Source: Candidatus Zipacnadia bacterium
GTDB taxonomy: Bacteria; Armatimonadota; Zipacnadia; Zipacnadales; UBA5352
Assembly (NCBI GenBank): GCA_029820945.1
Contig: JALGUJ010000011.1
Span: forward strand, 1-64,000
DNA length: 64,000 bases
Direction: 5' to 3'
The notes below the pieces were generated by a model, which worked only from the letters and a program-made list of their open reading frames with translations, was not told where the DNA came from and ran no database searches. The position numbers and the translations under genes were made by a program. This document shows positions 1 through 7,412 of this stretch, in pieces; within the stretch, counting starts at the first letter, position 1, and the number at the start of each line of letters is the position of its first letter.

Positions 1-573
1 CGGCCTCCCGAGCGCCCACACCGCCTCATCGGCGCGCCCGAGGGCCAGCAGCGCCGCCCCGTGCACGTGCCGGGCGAGCGGATCGTCGGGCTCCTCCGCC
101 GCCGCCGCCGCGGCCTCCGCCAGCGCGCTCTCATACAGGCCCAGCCGGCAGGCCAACCAGGCGGCGCTGGCCCGGAGCTGCGCGCGGCCGCTCCCCGCGT
201 GCCCCAGCGCCCGGCGGTACTCGATCATCGCCTGGTAGGGGTCGTCATTCAGGTAGTGGCAGGCCGCGAGGCCCGCGTGCGCGGCGGGCATCTGCTCGGC
301 CAGGGCCACGGCCCGCCGGAACCCGGTGGCCGCCTCGTCGGGCCTCCCCCTCTGCAGCAGCGCGGCGGCCTGTCCGACCATCGCCTCGGCGCAGGTGTTG
401 TCCTCGCCCAGCGCCGTGGCGAAATGCTCCTCAGCCTGCCGCCAGCGCCCCCGGTAGAGCGCCTCGCAGCCGGCCAGCAGGTGCTCGCCGGCCCCAGCCC
501 GGCTCTCCGACGGCGGCGCCAGTGTGAGCGTCCAGAGCACGACTGCGAGCTTCGCGCGCCCTCGCATGCGCAT
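1..573 (-). CDS. TPR-repeat exported protein, C-terminus beyond left window edge
   Basis: An open frame on the minus strand starts at ATG 573 and runs off the window after 191 codons. The start shares its A with the stop of the biotin ligase gene (TGATG), so translation is probably coupled. Residues 1-25 are a basic start followed by a hydrophobic stretch ending in SRAGAG, which is signal-peptide-like. The rest is a series of degenerate 34-residue helical repeats such as ALYRGRWRQAEEHFATAL, GRPDEAATGFRRAVAL and LNDDPYQAMIEYRRAL, typical of tetratricopeptide repeats. TPR proteins mediate protein-protein contacts; no partner is evident. The next codon, ATG 567, is an alternative start. Confidence 0.75.
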   Translation of the reverse strand, partial: MRMRGRAKLAVVLWTLTLAPPSESRAGAGEHLLAGCEALYRGRWRQAEEHFATALGEDNTCAEAMVGQAAALLQRGRPDEAATGFRRAVALAEQMPAAHAGLAACHYLNDDPYQAMIEYRRALGHAGSGRAQLRASAAWLACRLGLYESALAEAAAAAAEEPDDPLARHVHGAALLALGRADEAVWALGRP

Positions 574-1325
574 CAGATCAGCGTGACCTCTCCCGCGTCA
601 AGGTGGATCGTCTCGCCCGCATCATCGCAGATCGCCAGGCGCCCGTCGGGAAGCCAGCCCAGCGCCTCTCCGAATAGAGTGCGGCCGCCCGCCCGGGCCA
701 TCACCCGGCGCCCCGTCAGGCAGTCGTAGTCGGCAAGCTCTTCGACCACCGGGCCGGCGTCTCCTGCGACGAGCGAGTGATAGTGCGCGTCGAGGCGGCG
801 CAGCACCGCCGCCGCCAGCGCATCGAGGTCGAGCTCTTCGCCGAGGTGGTGCGAGACGAAGGTGGCGCCCGCGGGCAGTTCCCCCGGGCGGCCGTTCACG
901 TTGATGCCGATGCCCAACGCCATCGGCCCGGCATCTGGACCCTCCGCCAGCACGCCGGCCACCTTCCGCCCCGCCAGCAGCACGTCGTTCGGCCACTTGA
1001 TCCGCGCCGGCAGGCCGTGCTCGAGCGCCAACACCTGCGTGGCCGAGAGCGCCATGGCCGCGGTGAGCAGGCCCGGCACTGGCGGCGCATCGACCAGCAC
1101 GGACATCAGCAGGCAGCGGCCGGGCACGTCCATCCAGCGGCGCCCAAGTCTCCCCCGGCCGGCCGTCTGCGTCCCGGCGATGACTGCGGTGCCGACCGGG
1201 AAGCCCCGCGCCGCCAGGCGCAGGGCCTCCAGGTTCGTGGAATCGATCGTCTCGTAGCGGGCGACGCGGCCCCCCACCAGCCGGGTGCCCAGCCGGCCGC
1301 GCTGGTCCGCCTCGCCTGATGGCAT
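573..1325 (-). CDS. birA: Biotin--[acetyl-CoA carboxylase] ligase, monofunctional
   Basis: This 250-residue protein joins biotin to biotinyl-AMP and then to the carboxyl-carrier lysine of acetyl-CoA carboxylase and relatives. The STN motif (29-31), the biotinyl-AMP loop GRGRLGR (56-62), and KWPND (110-114) with the following GRKVAGVL segment are all present, as is GIGINVN. There is no N-terminal helix-turn-helix, so it should be an enzyme only and not a bio repressor. I prefer ATG 1325 over TTG 1328 because GGAG lies about 9 nt upstream. The gene is followed with a 1-nt overlap by the TPR gene and preceded at about 100 nt by the CAP-domain gene, so all are probably co-transcribed. Confidence 0.93.
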   Translation of the reverse strand: MPSGEADQRGRLGTRLVGGRVARYETIDSTNLEALRLAARGFPVGTAVIAGTQTAGRGRLGRRWMDVPGRCLLMSVLVDAPPVPGLLTAAMALSATQVLALEHGLPARIKWPNDVLLAGRKVAGVLAEGPDAGPMALGIGINVNGRPGELPAGATFVSHHLGEELDLDALAAAVLRRLDAHYHSLVAGDAGPVVEELADYDCLTGRRVMARAGGRTLFGEALGWLPDGRLAICDDAGETIHLDAGEVTLI

Positions 1326-1424
1326 CAAGGCACGCTCCAGGCAATGCTCGGGGCAGCAGGGGCGAGTGGAAGCTCTTGGTGGAGTAAACGAGTGGCCGCA
1401 GCGGAGTGTTCCAGAAGCCGCGGC

Positions 1425-2186
1425 CTACCGGCCCAGCAGCGCGAAGTTCTCGGTGACCCAGTAGTCGCCGTTCTCGTCCACGGCGATACCGACGCCGATG
1501 TGATCGGGCCGCTCCCAGAGGATAGCCTCACGGTGGCCGGTGCTGGTCATCAGGTCCTCATGGCTCTCTCTAACGTTGGCGAGGTTGAAGGCCCAGATGG
1601 GGCGCCAGGCCCGCCGGGCCACATTCTCAGCGATGCACCTGGGCCGGTAGCCGAAGACGATCTCGAAGCGGTCGGCGGGCGATCGCCTCTTGGGGTCGGG
1701 CGAGCCGTGGCCGAAGTAGCGCTTCTCGCACATCTCCCTGCTGTGGCCGCGCGCCACTGCGGAGAGCTTCACGTGCGGCCGCAACGGCGGCAGGCCGCGC
1801 TTCATGCGCTCGTGGTTCGACAGGTACACGAGCAGCGCTTCGGCCTCCGCGATCTCCCGCGTCAGCCGGCAGTCCTCGGCCCCGCCGTCGAGCAGGCCCA
1901 GCAGTTGGAAGCGCGCGTACTCCTCGATGGCGGCCTCGCGCTGGGACTGGTGCTGATAGAGCAGACCAAGCGAGGCGTGCGGCGGGGGCCATGTCGGGGC
2001 GAGCTCAGCGGCCCGCTCGATCTTCGACAGCGCCGCAGCTTCGTCGCCGTTGCGGAGCAGAAGGCTCGCATCGGCCAGCATCTGCTCGGCCTCGCGTGTG
2101 CCCTGAGCGGCCACCGGCGCGCCCGCGCTCAGCAGCGCCGCGGCGACCGCCCATGCTGTGGCCGGCCTCCAGCGACCCGCGTTCAT
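1425..2186 (-). CDS. Secreted CAP-domain (SCP/PR-1) protein with N-terminal TPR
   Basis: This 253-residue protein has a signal peptide (about 1-28, ending VAAQG), a short TPR-like helical part (about 35-100) and a C-terminal CAP domain (about 120-250). CAP landmarks are visible: RGHSREMCEKRYFGH (His in the cavity), AENVA (Glu), ESHEDLMTSTGHREAIL (second His) and IGVGI. In bacteria CAP proteins are extracellular and of mostly unknown function; some bind lipids or act on the envelope. The start overlaps the stop of the upstream activase gene by 4 nt (ATGA), so the two are translationally coupled. A TPR-CAP fusion may place the CAP domain in an envelope complex, but that is inference. Confidence 0.88.
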   Translation of the reverse strand: MNAGRWRPATAWAVAAALLSAGAPVAAQGTREAEQMLADASLLLRNGDEAAALSKIERAAELAPTWPPPHASLGLLYQHQSQREAAIEEYARFQLLGLLDGGAEDCRLTREIAEAEALLVYLSNHERMKRGLPPLRPHVKLSAVARGHSREMCEKRYFGHGSPDPKRRSPADRFEIVFGYRPRCIAENVARRAWRPIWAFNLANVRESHEDLMTSTGHREAILWERPDHIGVGIAVDENGDYWVTENFALLGR

Positions 2187-2998
2187 CGCTCCCGTCCCTC
2201 TTCGCGCGGCGCGGCCGAGCTCGTCTCCCGGTCCGCCGCTACCACCGCCGCGCCCGTCGCCACGACGAGCTGCGGCTCCTCCGGCACGATCAGCTTCAGG
2301 CCCAGGACATCACGCAGCGCCTCCGCGATGGCCCGGTTCATCCCAACCCCACCCGCCAGCATCACCGGTGGCTCGATCCCCGCCTGCCGGGCGAGCAAGG
2401 CCGTCCTTTCCGCGACCGCCCGGCACAGGCCGCCGGCTACGGCGTCGCGCTCCGCGCCGCGCGCCAGCAGCCCGACGACCTCCGACTCGGCGAAGACAGT
2501 GCAGGTGTGCGTGATACGGGCCGGCTCATCCGCCGCCTGCGCCAGTCGCGACATGCCCTCCACGTCCGTGCCCAGCGCTCCGGCCATGACCTCCAGGAAG
2601 CGGCCGGTCCCCGCCGCGCAGCGGTCGTTGAGCGCGAAGTCCAGCGGATAGCCCTCCTCGTCGCAGCGGATGACCTTGCTGTCCTGCCCGCCGATGTCTA
2701 TGACCGTGCGCACCGCCGGCTCAATGAAGTGCGCACCGCGCGCCGCGCAGCTTATCTCCGTGACGCTGATTCGCGTGAAGGGCAGCGACTGGCGCCCGTA
2801 GCCGGTCGCAACCACACCCGATAGGTCCTCACGGGCCGCATCGGCCTCAGCGAGGGCCGTCTCAAGCGCCGCCCGCCCGAGCTCCGCCGGGCGTGGACCG
2901 CCAGGCAGACAGGCGGTCCCCAGTACCTGCCCGGAACCGGCCTCCAGAATCACCGCCTTGGTCGCCAGCGATCCGATGTCTACTCCCGCTGTCAACAT
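2183..2998 (-). CDS. BadF/HgdC-type ATPase (2-hydroxyacyl-CoA dehydratase activator family)
   Basis: This 271-residue ASKHA-fold ATPase has the phosphate-1 motif GVDIGSLATKAV (5-16), DIGGQDSK (101-108) and the two family cysteines C84 (TEISCAARGAH) and C127 (NDRCAAGTGRF). Those cysteines hold a [4Fe-4S] cluster across the homodimer in HgdC. Such activases donate low-potential electrons to 2-hydroxyacyl-CoA dehydratases or benzoyl-CoA reductases. No dehydratase subunit is adjacent; the downstream gene is a CAP protein. The target may lie elsewhere, or the activase may serve another double-cubane protein. ATG 2998 follows GGAGG at a short spacing. A strong promoter lies at 3058-3087. Confidence 0.9.
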   Translation of the reverse strand: MLTAGVDIGSLATKAVILEAGSGQVLGTACLPGGPRPAELGRAALETALAEADAAREDLSGVVATGYGRQSLPFTRISVTEISCAARGAHFIEPAVRTVIDIGGQDSKVIRCDEEGYPLDFALNDRCAAGTGRFLEVMAGALGTDVEGMSRLAQAADEPARITHTCTVFAESEVVGLLARGAERDAVAGGLCRAVAERTALLARQAGIEPPVMLAGGVGMNRAIAEALRDVLGLKLIVPEEPQLVVATGAAVVAADRETSSAAPREEGRER

Positions 2999-3057
2999 AC
3001 CCCGCCTCCGACCGCCCTACTCGCACTTCCTGCGTGAATCCAGAGGTTATCGTCACA

Positions 3058-3087
3058 ATTGTAGCAAATGGGGCCGCCCCACGTCAA
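3058..3087 (-). promoter_or_regulatory. Sigma-70-type promoter for the activase/CAP/birA/TPR operon
   Basis: Read on the minus strand, TTGACG (3087-3082), an 18-nt spacer and TACAAT (3063-3058) lie in order, and TGC directly before the -10 makes it an extended -10. Transcription would start near 3051, leaving a leader of about 53 nt before ATG 2998. The spacer contains an interrupted palindrome, TGGGG-CCG-CCCCA (3069-3081), that could be an operator. Confidence 0.75.
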
Positions 3088-3167
3088 CGCCTCGCGCGAG
3101 AAACCGCTCCGGATTCCGTATGGCCGGGCGCGGCCCAAACGGCACGCGGACCGGTCGGGCGGCCGCG

Positions 3168-3196
3168 TTGTAGCCCCATGCGTGCTGTGATATAAT
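3168..3196 (+). promoter_or_regulatory. Promoter for the VWA gene, nearly leaderless
   Basis: TTGTAG (3168-3173), a 17-nt spacer and a perfect TATAAT (3191-3196) are preceded by an extended -10 TGA. The expected start of transcription is about 3202-3203, only about 6 nt before ATG 3209. There is no purine-rich ribosome-binding site in that interval, so the mRNA is probably leaderless or nearly so. It is divergent from the 3058-3087 promoter. Confidence 0.7.
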
Positions 3197-3208
3197 CGCC
3201 ACCACCCC

Positions 3209-5368
3209 ATGACCGCCCCGGATGCCCGCGTCTGGTTGACCATCGTGGGCGCCCTTGCAGCCTGCGCGGCCCTCTACGCCTGCTGGGCCCGCCTCCGTTC
3301 CCTCGGTGCGGGCCGCCGATGGCTTCTTCTCGCGCTGCGTGCATCCCTTCTGGCACTGGCCGTCCTCGCCATCGCAGACCCCATGCTCACGCGCCGGACA
3401 CGAGCCGAGCGGCCCGCCGAGGTCATCGTGGCCGTGGACACCTCGCAGAGCATGACCGGGATCACCGAGGCCGACGGTCGCACCCGCCTCGGCGCGGCCT
3501 CGGACGCGCTCTCGTCCGGTCCGCTCGCGAGTGCCCTGCACCAGGCGCGCGTCGAACTCTACGCCGTCGATGAGCACGCATACCGTGTCACGGACCCGGC
3601 CGACCGGGCCACCGGCGCCGGCACCGACCTGCGCGTGGCGCTGAGCGAGCTGCTGCGCCTGCCCCGCGCCCGCACGCCGGCCGCCTGCCTGCTCATCTCC
3701 GACGGCGCCGACGGCTCATGGCGCCCGCCCGCCCGGGTCGCCGAGGCGCTCGGCGGCTACGGCGTCCTCGTCTACTGCCTCGGCGTGGGCAGCGCCGAGC
3801 CCGTACCTGACGTGAGCATCCCTGGACTGGTGGCACCGCGCTCGGTCACGGAGGGCCACGCCTTCGACGTGCGCGTCCTCGCGCGGGCCGCCGGGATGCA
3901 GGACCGGCCGATCGAGCTGGCGGTTCGCGCGGACGATCGCGAAGTGGCCCGCCAGGAGCTTGCGGCCGGCAGCGCCGAACGTCGCGCCTCGATCCGGCTC
4001 ACCGCCGGGCGACCCGGCTATCAGCGCTACGTCGTCGCGGCCACTCCCCTCCCCGACGAGGTCACGAGCGCCAACAACCGCCGCAGCTTCGTGGTGCGCG
4101 TGGAGCCGGCGCAGGCCCGCCTGCTGCTGATCGAGGGCCGGCCCCGGCGTGAGTACGCCTTCCTGCGGCGCCTCCTGCTGCGTATGGAGGACCTGGAGAC
4201 CGTCATCCTGCTGCGCAAGCGCGACCCCGCCGAGTTCTGGCTCGACGCGGAGCAGCCGCGCAGGGCCGACCTGACCGCCGCCGGAGAGCTGCGGCGCTAC
4301 CGCGCGGTCGTGCTATCGAACGTGGAGACGGGTGCGCTGGGCAGCCTGCCCACGCGGCTGGCGGAGTACGTGCTGCAGGGCGGCGCACTCGCGATGCTGG
4401 GCGGCGGGGCTGCATTCGGCGCGGGAGGCTACGCCGGCACGCCACTTGCGCGCGTCCTGCCCGTGCGGCTTGGCAACGCCGCGACGATGCTCGGCGATCC
4501 CGTCAGCGTGCGGCCGACCGCTGAGGGTGAGCTGGCCCGCGCGCTGCTAGACACCGGCGTGCAGAGCTGGGGCCGCCTGCCTCTGCTGGAGGGCATCAAC
4601 GCCGTCGCCGGCGCGGCGCCCGGCGCCGAGGTGGCCATGCAGGCCGTCTCCGGCTCGAGCGTCCTCGGGCCGGCGGTCGTCGCCGGGCGGCACGGCGCTG
4701 GCAGGACACTGGCCGTGACGCTCCACGATACCTGGCGCTGGCGGCAGTCTCCCAACGCCGACGAGCACAGCCGCGCGGCATGGGAGGCGATGTGGGCCAC
4801 GCTCATCGGCTGGCTGATCACGCCGCGCTCCGAGCGGCGGGTCGTCGTCGAGCTCGGGCGCGACAGCTTCGAGGCGGGAGAGACCGTGCGGGCCGAGGTG
4901 CATGTGCGCGACAGCGACATGCAGCCGCTCGCCGGCGCGCGCGTGCAGGTCGCGCTTGAGGGCGGGGAGGCCCCCCAGACGCTCGCGGCCGAGCCGGCGG
5001 CCACCCCGGGGCTCTACCGCGCCGCAGCCCGACTGGAGCGGCCCGGCAGCTATGTGGCCCGAGCCACCGCCCACGTGGGCTCGGAGCGCGTCGGCAGCGA
5101 CCAGCGCCGCTTCGACGTGACCGAGCCGACGCGCGAGCTCACCGACGCGGCGCGCCCGGAGGTGCTGTGCGCCATCGCGGAGGAGACAGGTGGCGCCTAC
5201 CTCCCGATCCAGCGCGCGGAGGAGATGGCCCGCCGGCTGCCGCTCGCCCCGGCCCTGGAGGAGCGCCCGCTCAGGCTCCGCCCCACGCGCACTGTCGCCT
5301 TCTTCCTGGTGCTGCTGGCGATCGCGGCCGCGGACTGGCTCCTGCGCCGCCGGTGGGGCCTCGGATAG
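3209..5368 (+). CDS. VWA-domain membrane protein with glutamine-amidotransferase-like domain
   Basis: This 719-residue protein has two N-terminal membrane helices (about 8-26 and 38-57). A von Willebrand A domain follows with the metal-site motif DTSQS (77-81) and LISDGADG near 165. Next is a beta-sandwich segment, then a class-I glutaminase-like Rossmann domain (from about 300, RLLLIEGRPRREYAFLRRLL) as in BatA-type proteins. A second Ig-like domain and a final membrane helix (about 695-712) end the protein. This architecture is common beside MoxR ATPases and DUF4159 proteins in gliding and stalked bacteria; it probably scaffolds an envelope complex. Only the DUF4159 partner is present here. 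The start has no Shine-Dalgarno, matching the near-leaderless promoter. Confidence 0.85.
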   Translation: MTAPDARVWLTIVGALAACAALYACWARLRSLGAGRRWLLLALRASLLALAVLAIADPMLTRRTRAERPAEVIVAVDTSQSMTGITEADGRTRLGAASDALSSGPLASALHQARVELYAVDEHAYRVTDPADRATGAGTDLRVALSELLRLPRARTPAACLLISDGADGSWRPPARVAEALGGYGVLVYCLGVGSAEPVPDVSIPGLVAPRSVTEGHAFDVRVLARAAGMQDRPIELAVRADDREVARQELAAGSAERRASIRLTAGRPGYQRYVVAATPLPDEVTSANNRRSFVVRVEPAQARLLLIEGRPRREYAFLRRLLLRMEDLETVILLRKRDPAEFWLDAEQPRRADLTAAGELRRYRAVVLSNVETGALGSLPTRLAEYVLQGGALAMLGGGAAFGAGGYAGTPLARVLPVRLGNAATMLGDPVSVRPTAEGELARALLDTGVQSWGRLPLLEGINAVAGAAPGAEVAMQAVSGSSVLGPAVVAGRHGAGRTLAVTLHDTWRWRQSPNADEHSRAAWEAMWATLIGWLITPRSERRVVVELGRDSFEAGETVRAEVHVRDSDMQPLAGARVQVALEGGEAPQTLAAEPAATPGLYRAAARLERPGSYVARATAHVGSERVGSDQRRFDVTEPTRELTDAARPEVLCAIAEETGGAYLPIQRAEEMARRLPLAPALEERPLRLRPTRTVAFFLVLLAIAAADWLLRRRWGLG

Positions 5369-5452
5369 ACCCGCCCTCATGCGGCGAGCCGCCGCGCCCG
5401 ACCGGGAACACTCCGCACGCTTCGGCGTCAGAAGACCGGGAGCCCGGACACC

Positions 5453-6142
5453 ATGAGACGCGAAGACACCAACGTCTGCTCGCGATCCCGCGCCCTGACC
5501 GCCGGCGCACTGCTGCTCGCGATGCTCGCGGGCGCGGCGCCGGCGACCTGCCAGGAGCGCATCGGTCGCCTCAAGTACGGCGGTGGCGGCGACTGGTACG
5601 CCAACCCCACGTCGCTTCCCAACCTGCTGGAGTTCGCCCGCGAGCACACGAACCTCAACCTCCCCGAGCGAGAGGTCGCGGTCGAGCCCGGTGCTGCGGA
5701 GCTGCACTCCTTCGCCTACGTCCATGCGACCGGTCACGGGCGCATCGAGTTCACCCCCCGAGAGCGTGCCAACCTGCGCGAGTACCTCCTGCATGGTGGC
5801 TTCCTGCACGTTGACGACAACTACGGGCTGGACGAGAGCTTCCGCGAGGCGCTTGAGGGGCTGTTCCCGGACAAACAGCTCGTCGAGCTGCCCTACTCGC
5901 ACCCGATCTACCACTGCCTGTTCGAGTTCCCCCAGGGCCTGCCGAAGATACACGAGCACCACGGCGGCCCTCCGCACGGCTACGGGATCATCCATGAAGG
6001 CCGCGTGGTGCTCTTCTACTCCTACAACACCGACCTCGGAGACGGCTGGGAGAGCCAGGAGGTCCACAACGACCCCAAAGAGGTGCGCCTGCAGGCGCTG
6101 AAGATGGGCGCGAATCTGCTCGTCTACGCGCTGAGCCGCTAG
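5453..6142 (+). CDS. Exported DUF4159 protein
   Basis: This 229-residue protein has a signal peptide (about 1-30, ending APATCQ) followed by a DUF4159 domain. It shows FAYVHATGHGRIEFT, a second motif FLHVDDNYG, then ELPYSHPIYH and GIIHEGRVVLFYSYNTDLGDGW near the C-terminus. The family has a glutaminase-like flavodoxin fold with no established enzyme activity and typically neighbours VWA/BatA proteins, exactly as here, 84 nt downstream of one. The two probably form one operon and one envelope complex. GGGAG lies about 11 nt before ATG 5453. Confidence 0.88.
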   Translation: MRREDTNVCSRSRALTAGALLLAMLAGAAPATCQERIGRLKYGGGGDWYANPTSLPNLLEFAREHTNLNLPEREVAVEPGAAELHSFAYVHATGHGRIEFTPRERANLREYLLHGGFLHVDDNYGLDESFREALEGLFPDKQLVELPYSHPIYHCLFEFPQGLPKIHEHHGGPPHGYGIIHEGRVVLFYSYNTDLGDGWESQEVHNDPKEVRLQALKMGANLLVYALSR

Positions 6143-6154
6143 CTCCGGGCCGGC

Positions 6155-6184
6155 TTGACCCCGCGTGGCGGGCGCCGCTATAAT
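6155..6184 (+). promoter_or_regulatory. Near-consensus sigma-70 promoter for the TolB-like lipoprotein
   Basis: TTGACC (6155-6160), an 18-nt spacer and TATAAT (6179-6184) give 11 of 12 consensus bases. Transcription would start near 6191, leaving an untranslated leader of about 114 nt before ATG 6305. The leader contains a small hairpin, CTGCC-GCGA-GGCAG, near 6273-6286, but I recognise no riboswitch in it. Confidence 0.82.
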
Positions 6185-6304
6185 GCGCCGGAGGGGGAGA
6201 AACATCGGCGCTGACCGTGTGTCCAAGGACTCACCTGACTGCTGACGGGCTCCGTCGATAGCGCTACTTGCTCTGCCGCGAGGCAGCACGGGAGATCATG
6301 GGAT

Positions 6305-7279
6305 ATGATGAACCGCGCGCGCGTGTACGTCCTGCTGGCGCTGGTCTTCACCGCGATGATCGTCATGGCGGGCTGTGGCGGCGACAGCGGGAGCACAGTC
6401 TTCCAGAATGTGTCCGAGCGGGCCTCGTGGGGGATCGGGCGTATCGCCTTCGCCTCATTCGGTGGCAACGCGCTGCTGTATGTCTACAGGATCAACGATG
6501 GGGGCGGCGGCCTGGTACTTCTCACGCCCTCGGACAATGACGAAGACCTCAGCGATGAGGGCGGCCGCCACCCGGTCTTCAGCCCCGATGGCACACAGAT
6601 CGCCATCTCCTCTCGCCGGGGTGAGACCCCCGCGATCTACCTCATCGGGGCAGAGCGCGGCGACCGCGACGGCATCCAGCGGGTCACCAACGACGCCGGC
6701 GATGGCTGGGACAGCGAGCCCAACTTCCACCCCGCCGGCGACCGCATCGTCTTCACCAGCACCCGCCGCGCCGCCAACGGCGACATCCGCATCGTCAACG
6801 TCGACGGAACCAACGACGTCCCTCTGGTCGAAACCGACGCGGAGGAGCACTGGGGGGCCATCTCGCCCGATGGCACCCGGTTGGCCTATCAGAGCGATCT
6901 CAACGGCAACACCGACATCTACCTCAAGGACATCTCGACCCTGGGGCAGGCCGGGTTCGACCCCACCGCGCCCGGCACGCGGCTGACCGACAGCCCCTAC
7001 CGCGATGAGGCGCCATCGTGGTCGCCGGACGGCACGAAGATCGCCTTCCACACCAATCGCAACGGCGACTTCGACATCTTCATGATGAACTCCGACGGCA
7101 CGGGCCAGGTGGCCGTCACCGCCGACCAGCGCTCGGATGGTTACCCGGTCTTCAACCCCGCCGGCGATCGGCTCGTCATCACCCGAGACCGCGAGCTCTG
7201 GACCATCCCCGCCCAGGCCTGGGCGGACTGGCAGGCCAACGCCGACGACCTCGCCGAGCAGCTCACGCGCCGGTTCTGA
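6305..7279 (+). CDS. TolB-like beta-propeller lipoprotein
   Basis: This 324-residue protein has a lipoprotein signal peptide with a VMAGC lipobox, cysteine at about 24. At least five PD40 (WD40-like) blades follow: HPVFSPDGTQIAISSRR, EPNFHPAGDRIVFTSTRR, WGAISPDGTRLAYQSD, PSWSPDGTKIAFHTNRNGDF and YPVFNPAGDRLVITRD. The family resembles TolB and the propeller parts of periplasmic peptidases, but there is no catalytic domain and no Tol/Pal gene nearby. It is likely a periplasmic or surface binding protein. It has its own strong promoter at 6155-6184. ATG 6308 is an equally possible start. Confidence 0.86.
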   Translation: MMNRARVYVLLALVFTAMIVMAGCGGDSGSTVFQNVSERASWGIGRIAFASFGGNALLYVYRINDGGGGLVLLTPSDNDEDLSDEGGRHPVFSPDGTQIAISSRRGETPAIYLIGAERGDRDGIQRVTNDAGDGWDSEPNFHPAGDRIVFTSTRRAANGDIRIVNVDGTNDVPLVETDAEEHWGAISPDGTRLAYQSDLNGNTDIYLKDISTLGQAGFDPTAPGTRLTDSPYRDEAPSWSPDGTKIAFHTNRNGDFDIFMMNSDGTGQVAVTADQRSDGYPVFNPAGDRLVITRDRELWTIPAQAWADWQANADDLAEQLTRRF

Positions 7280-7412
7280 GCCGCGGCGCGCACGACTCCA
7301 CGGGCCCGGTTCGCCTGAGCCGGGCCCTGTTCGCGTACGGCCGCTGGAGGTCATGCCCCCGCGGTGCGGAAGTGACCGGGCGCGCGAGATGCAGGGCAGG
7401 GAGTTGATCGCC

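Noticed and set aside
1344-2824. Plus-strand frames over the CAP and activase genes
   Set aside because: Arg/Ala-rich shadows of minus-strand genes with textbook motifs and an identified promoter.
4547-6289. A 580-codon minus-strand frame
   Set aside because: Covers the VWA and DUF4159 genes in antisense; those carry clear domains and ribosome-binding or promoter signals.
6185-6304. Possible riboswitch in the lipoprotein leader
   Set aside because: I compared it by eye with common classes (cyclic-di-GMP, cobalamin, TPP, SAM) and found none of their conserved cores.
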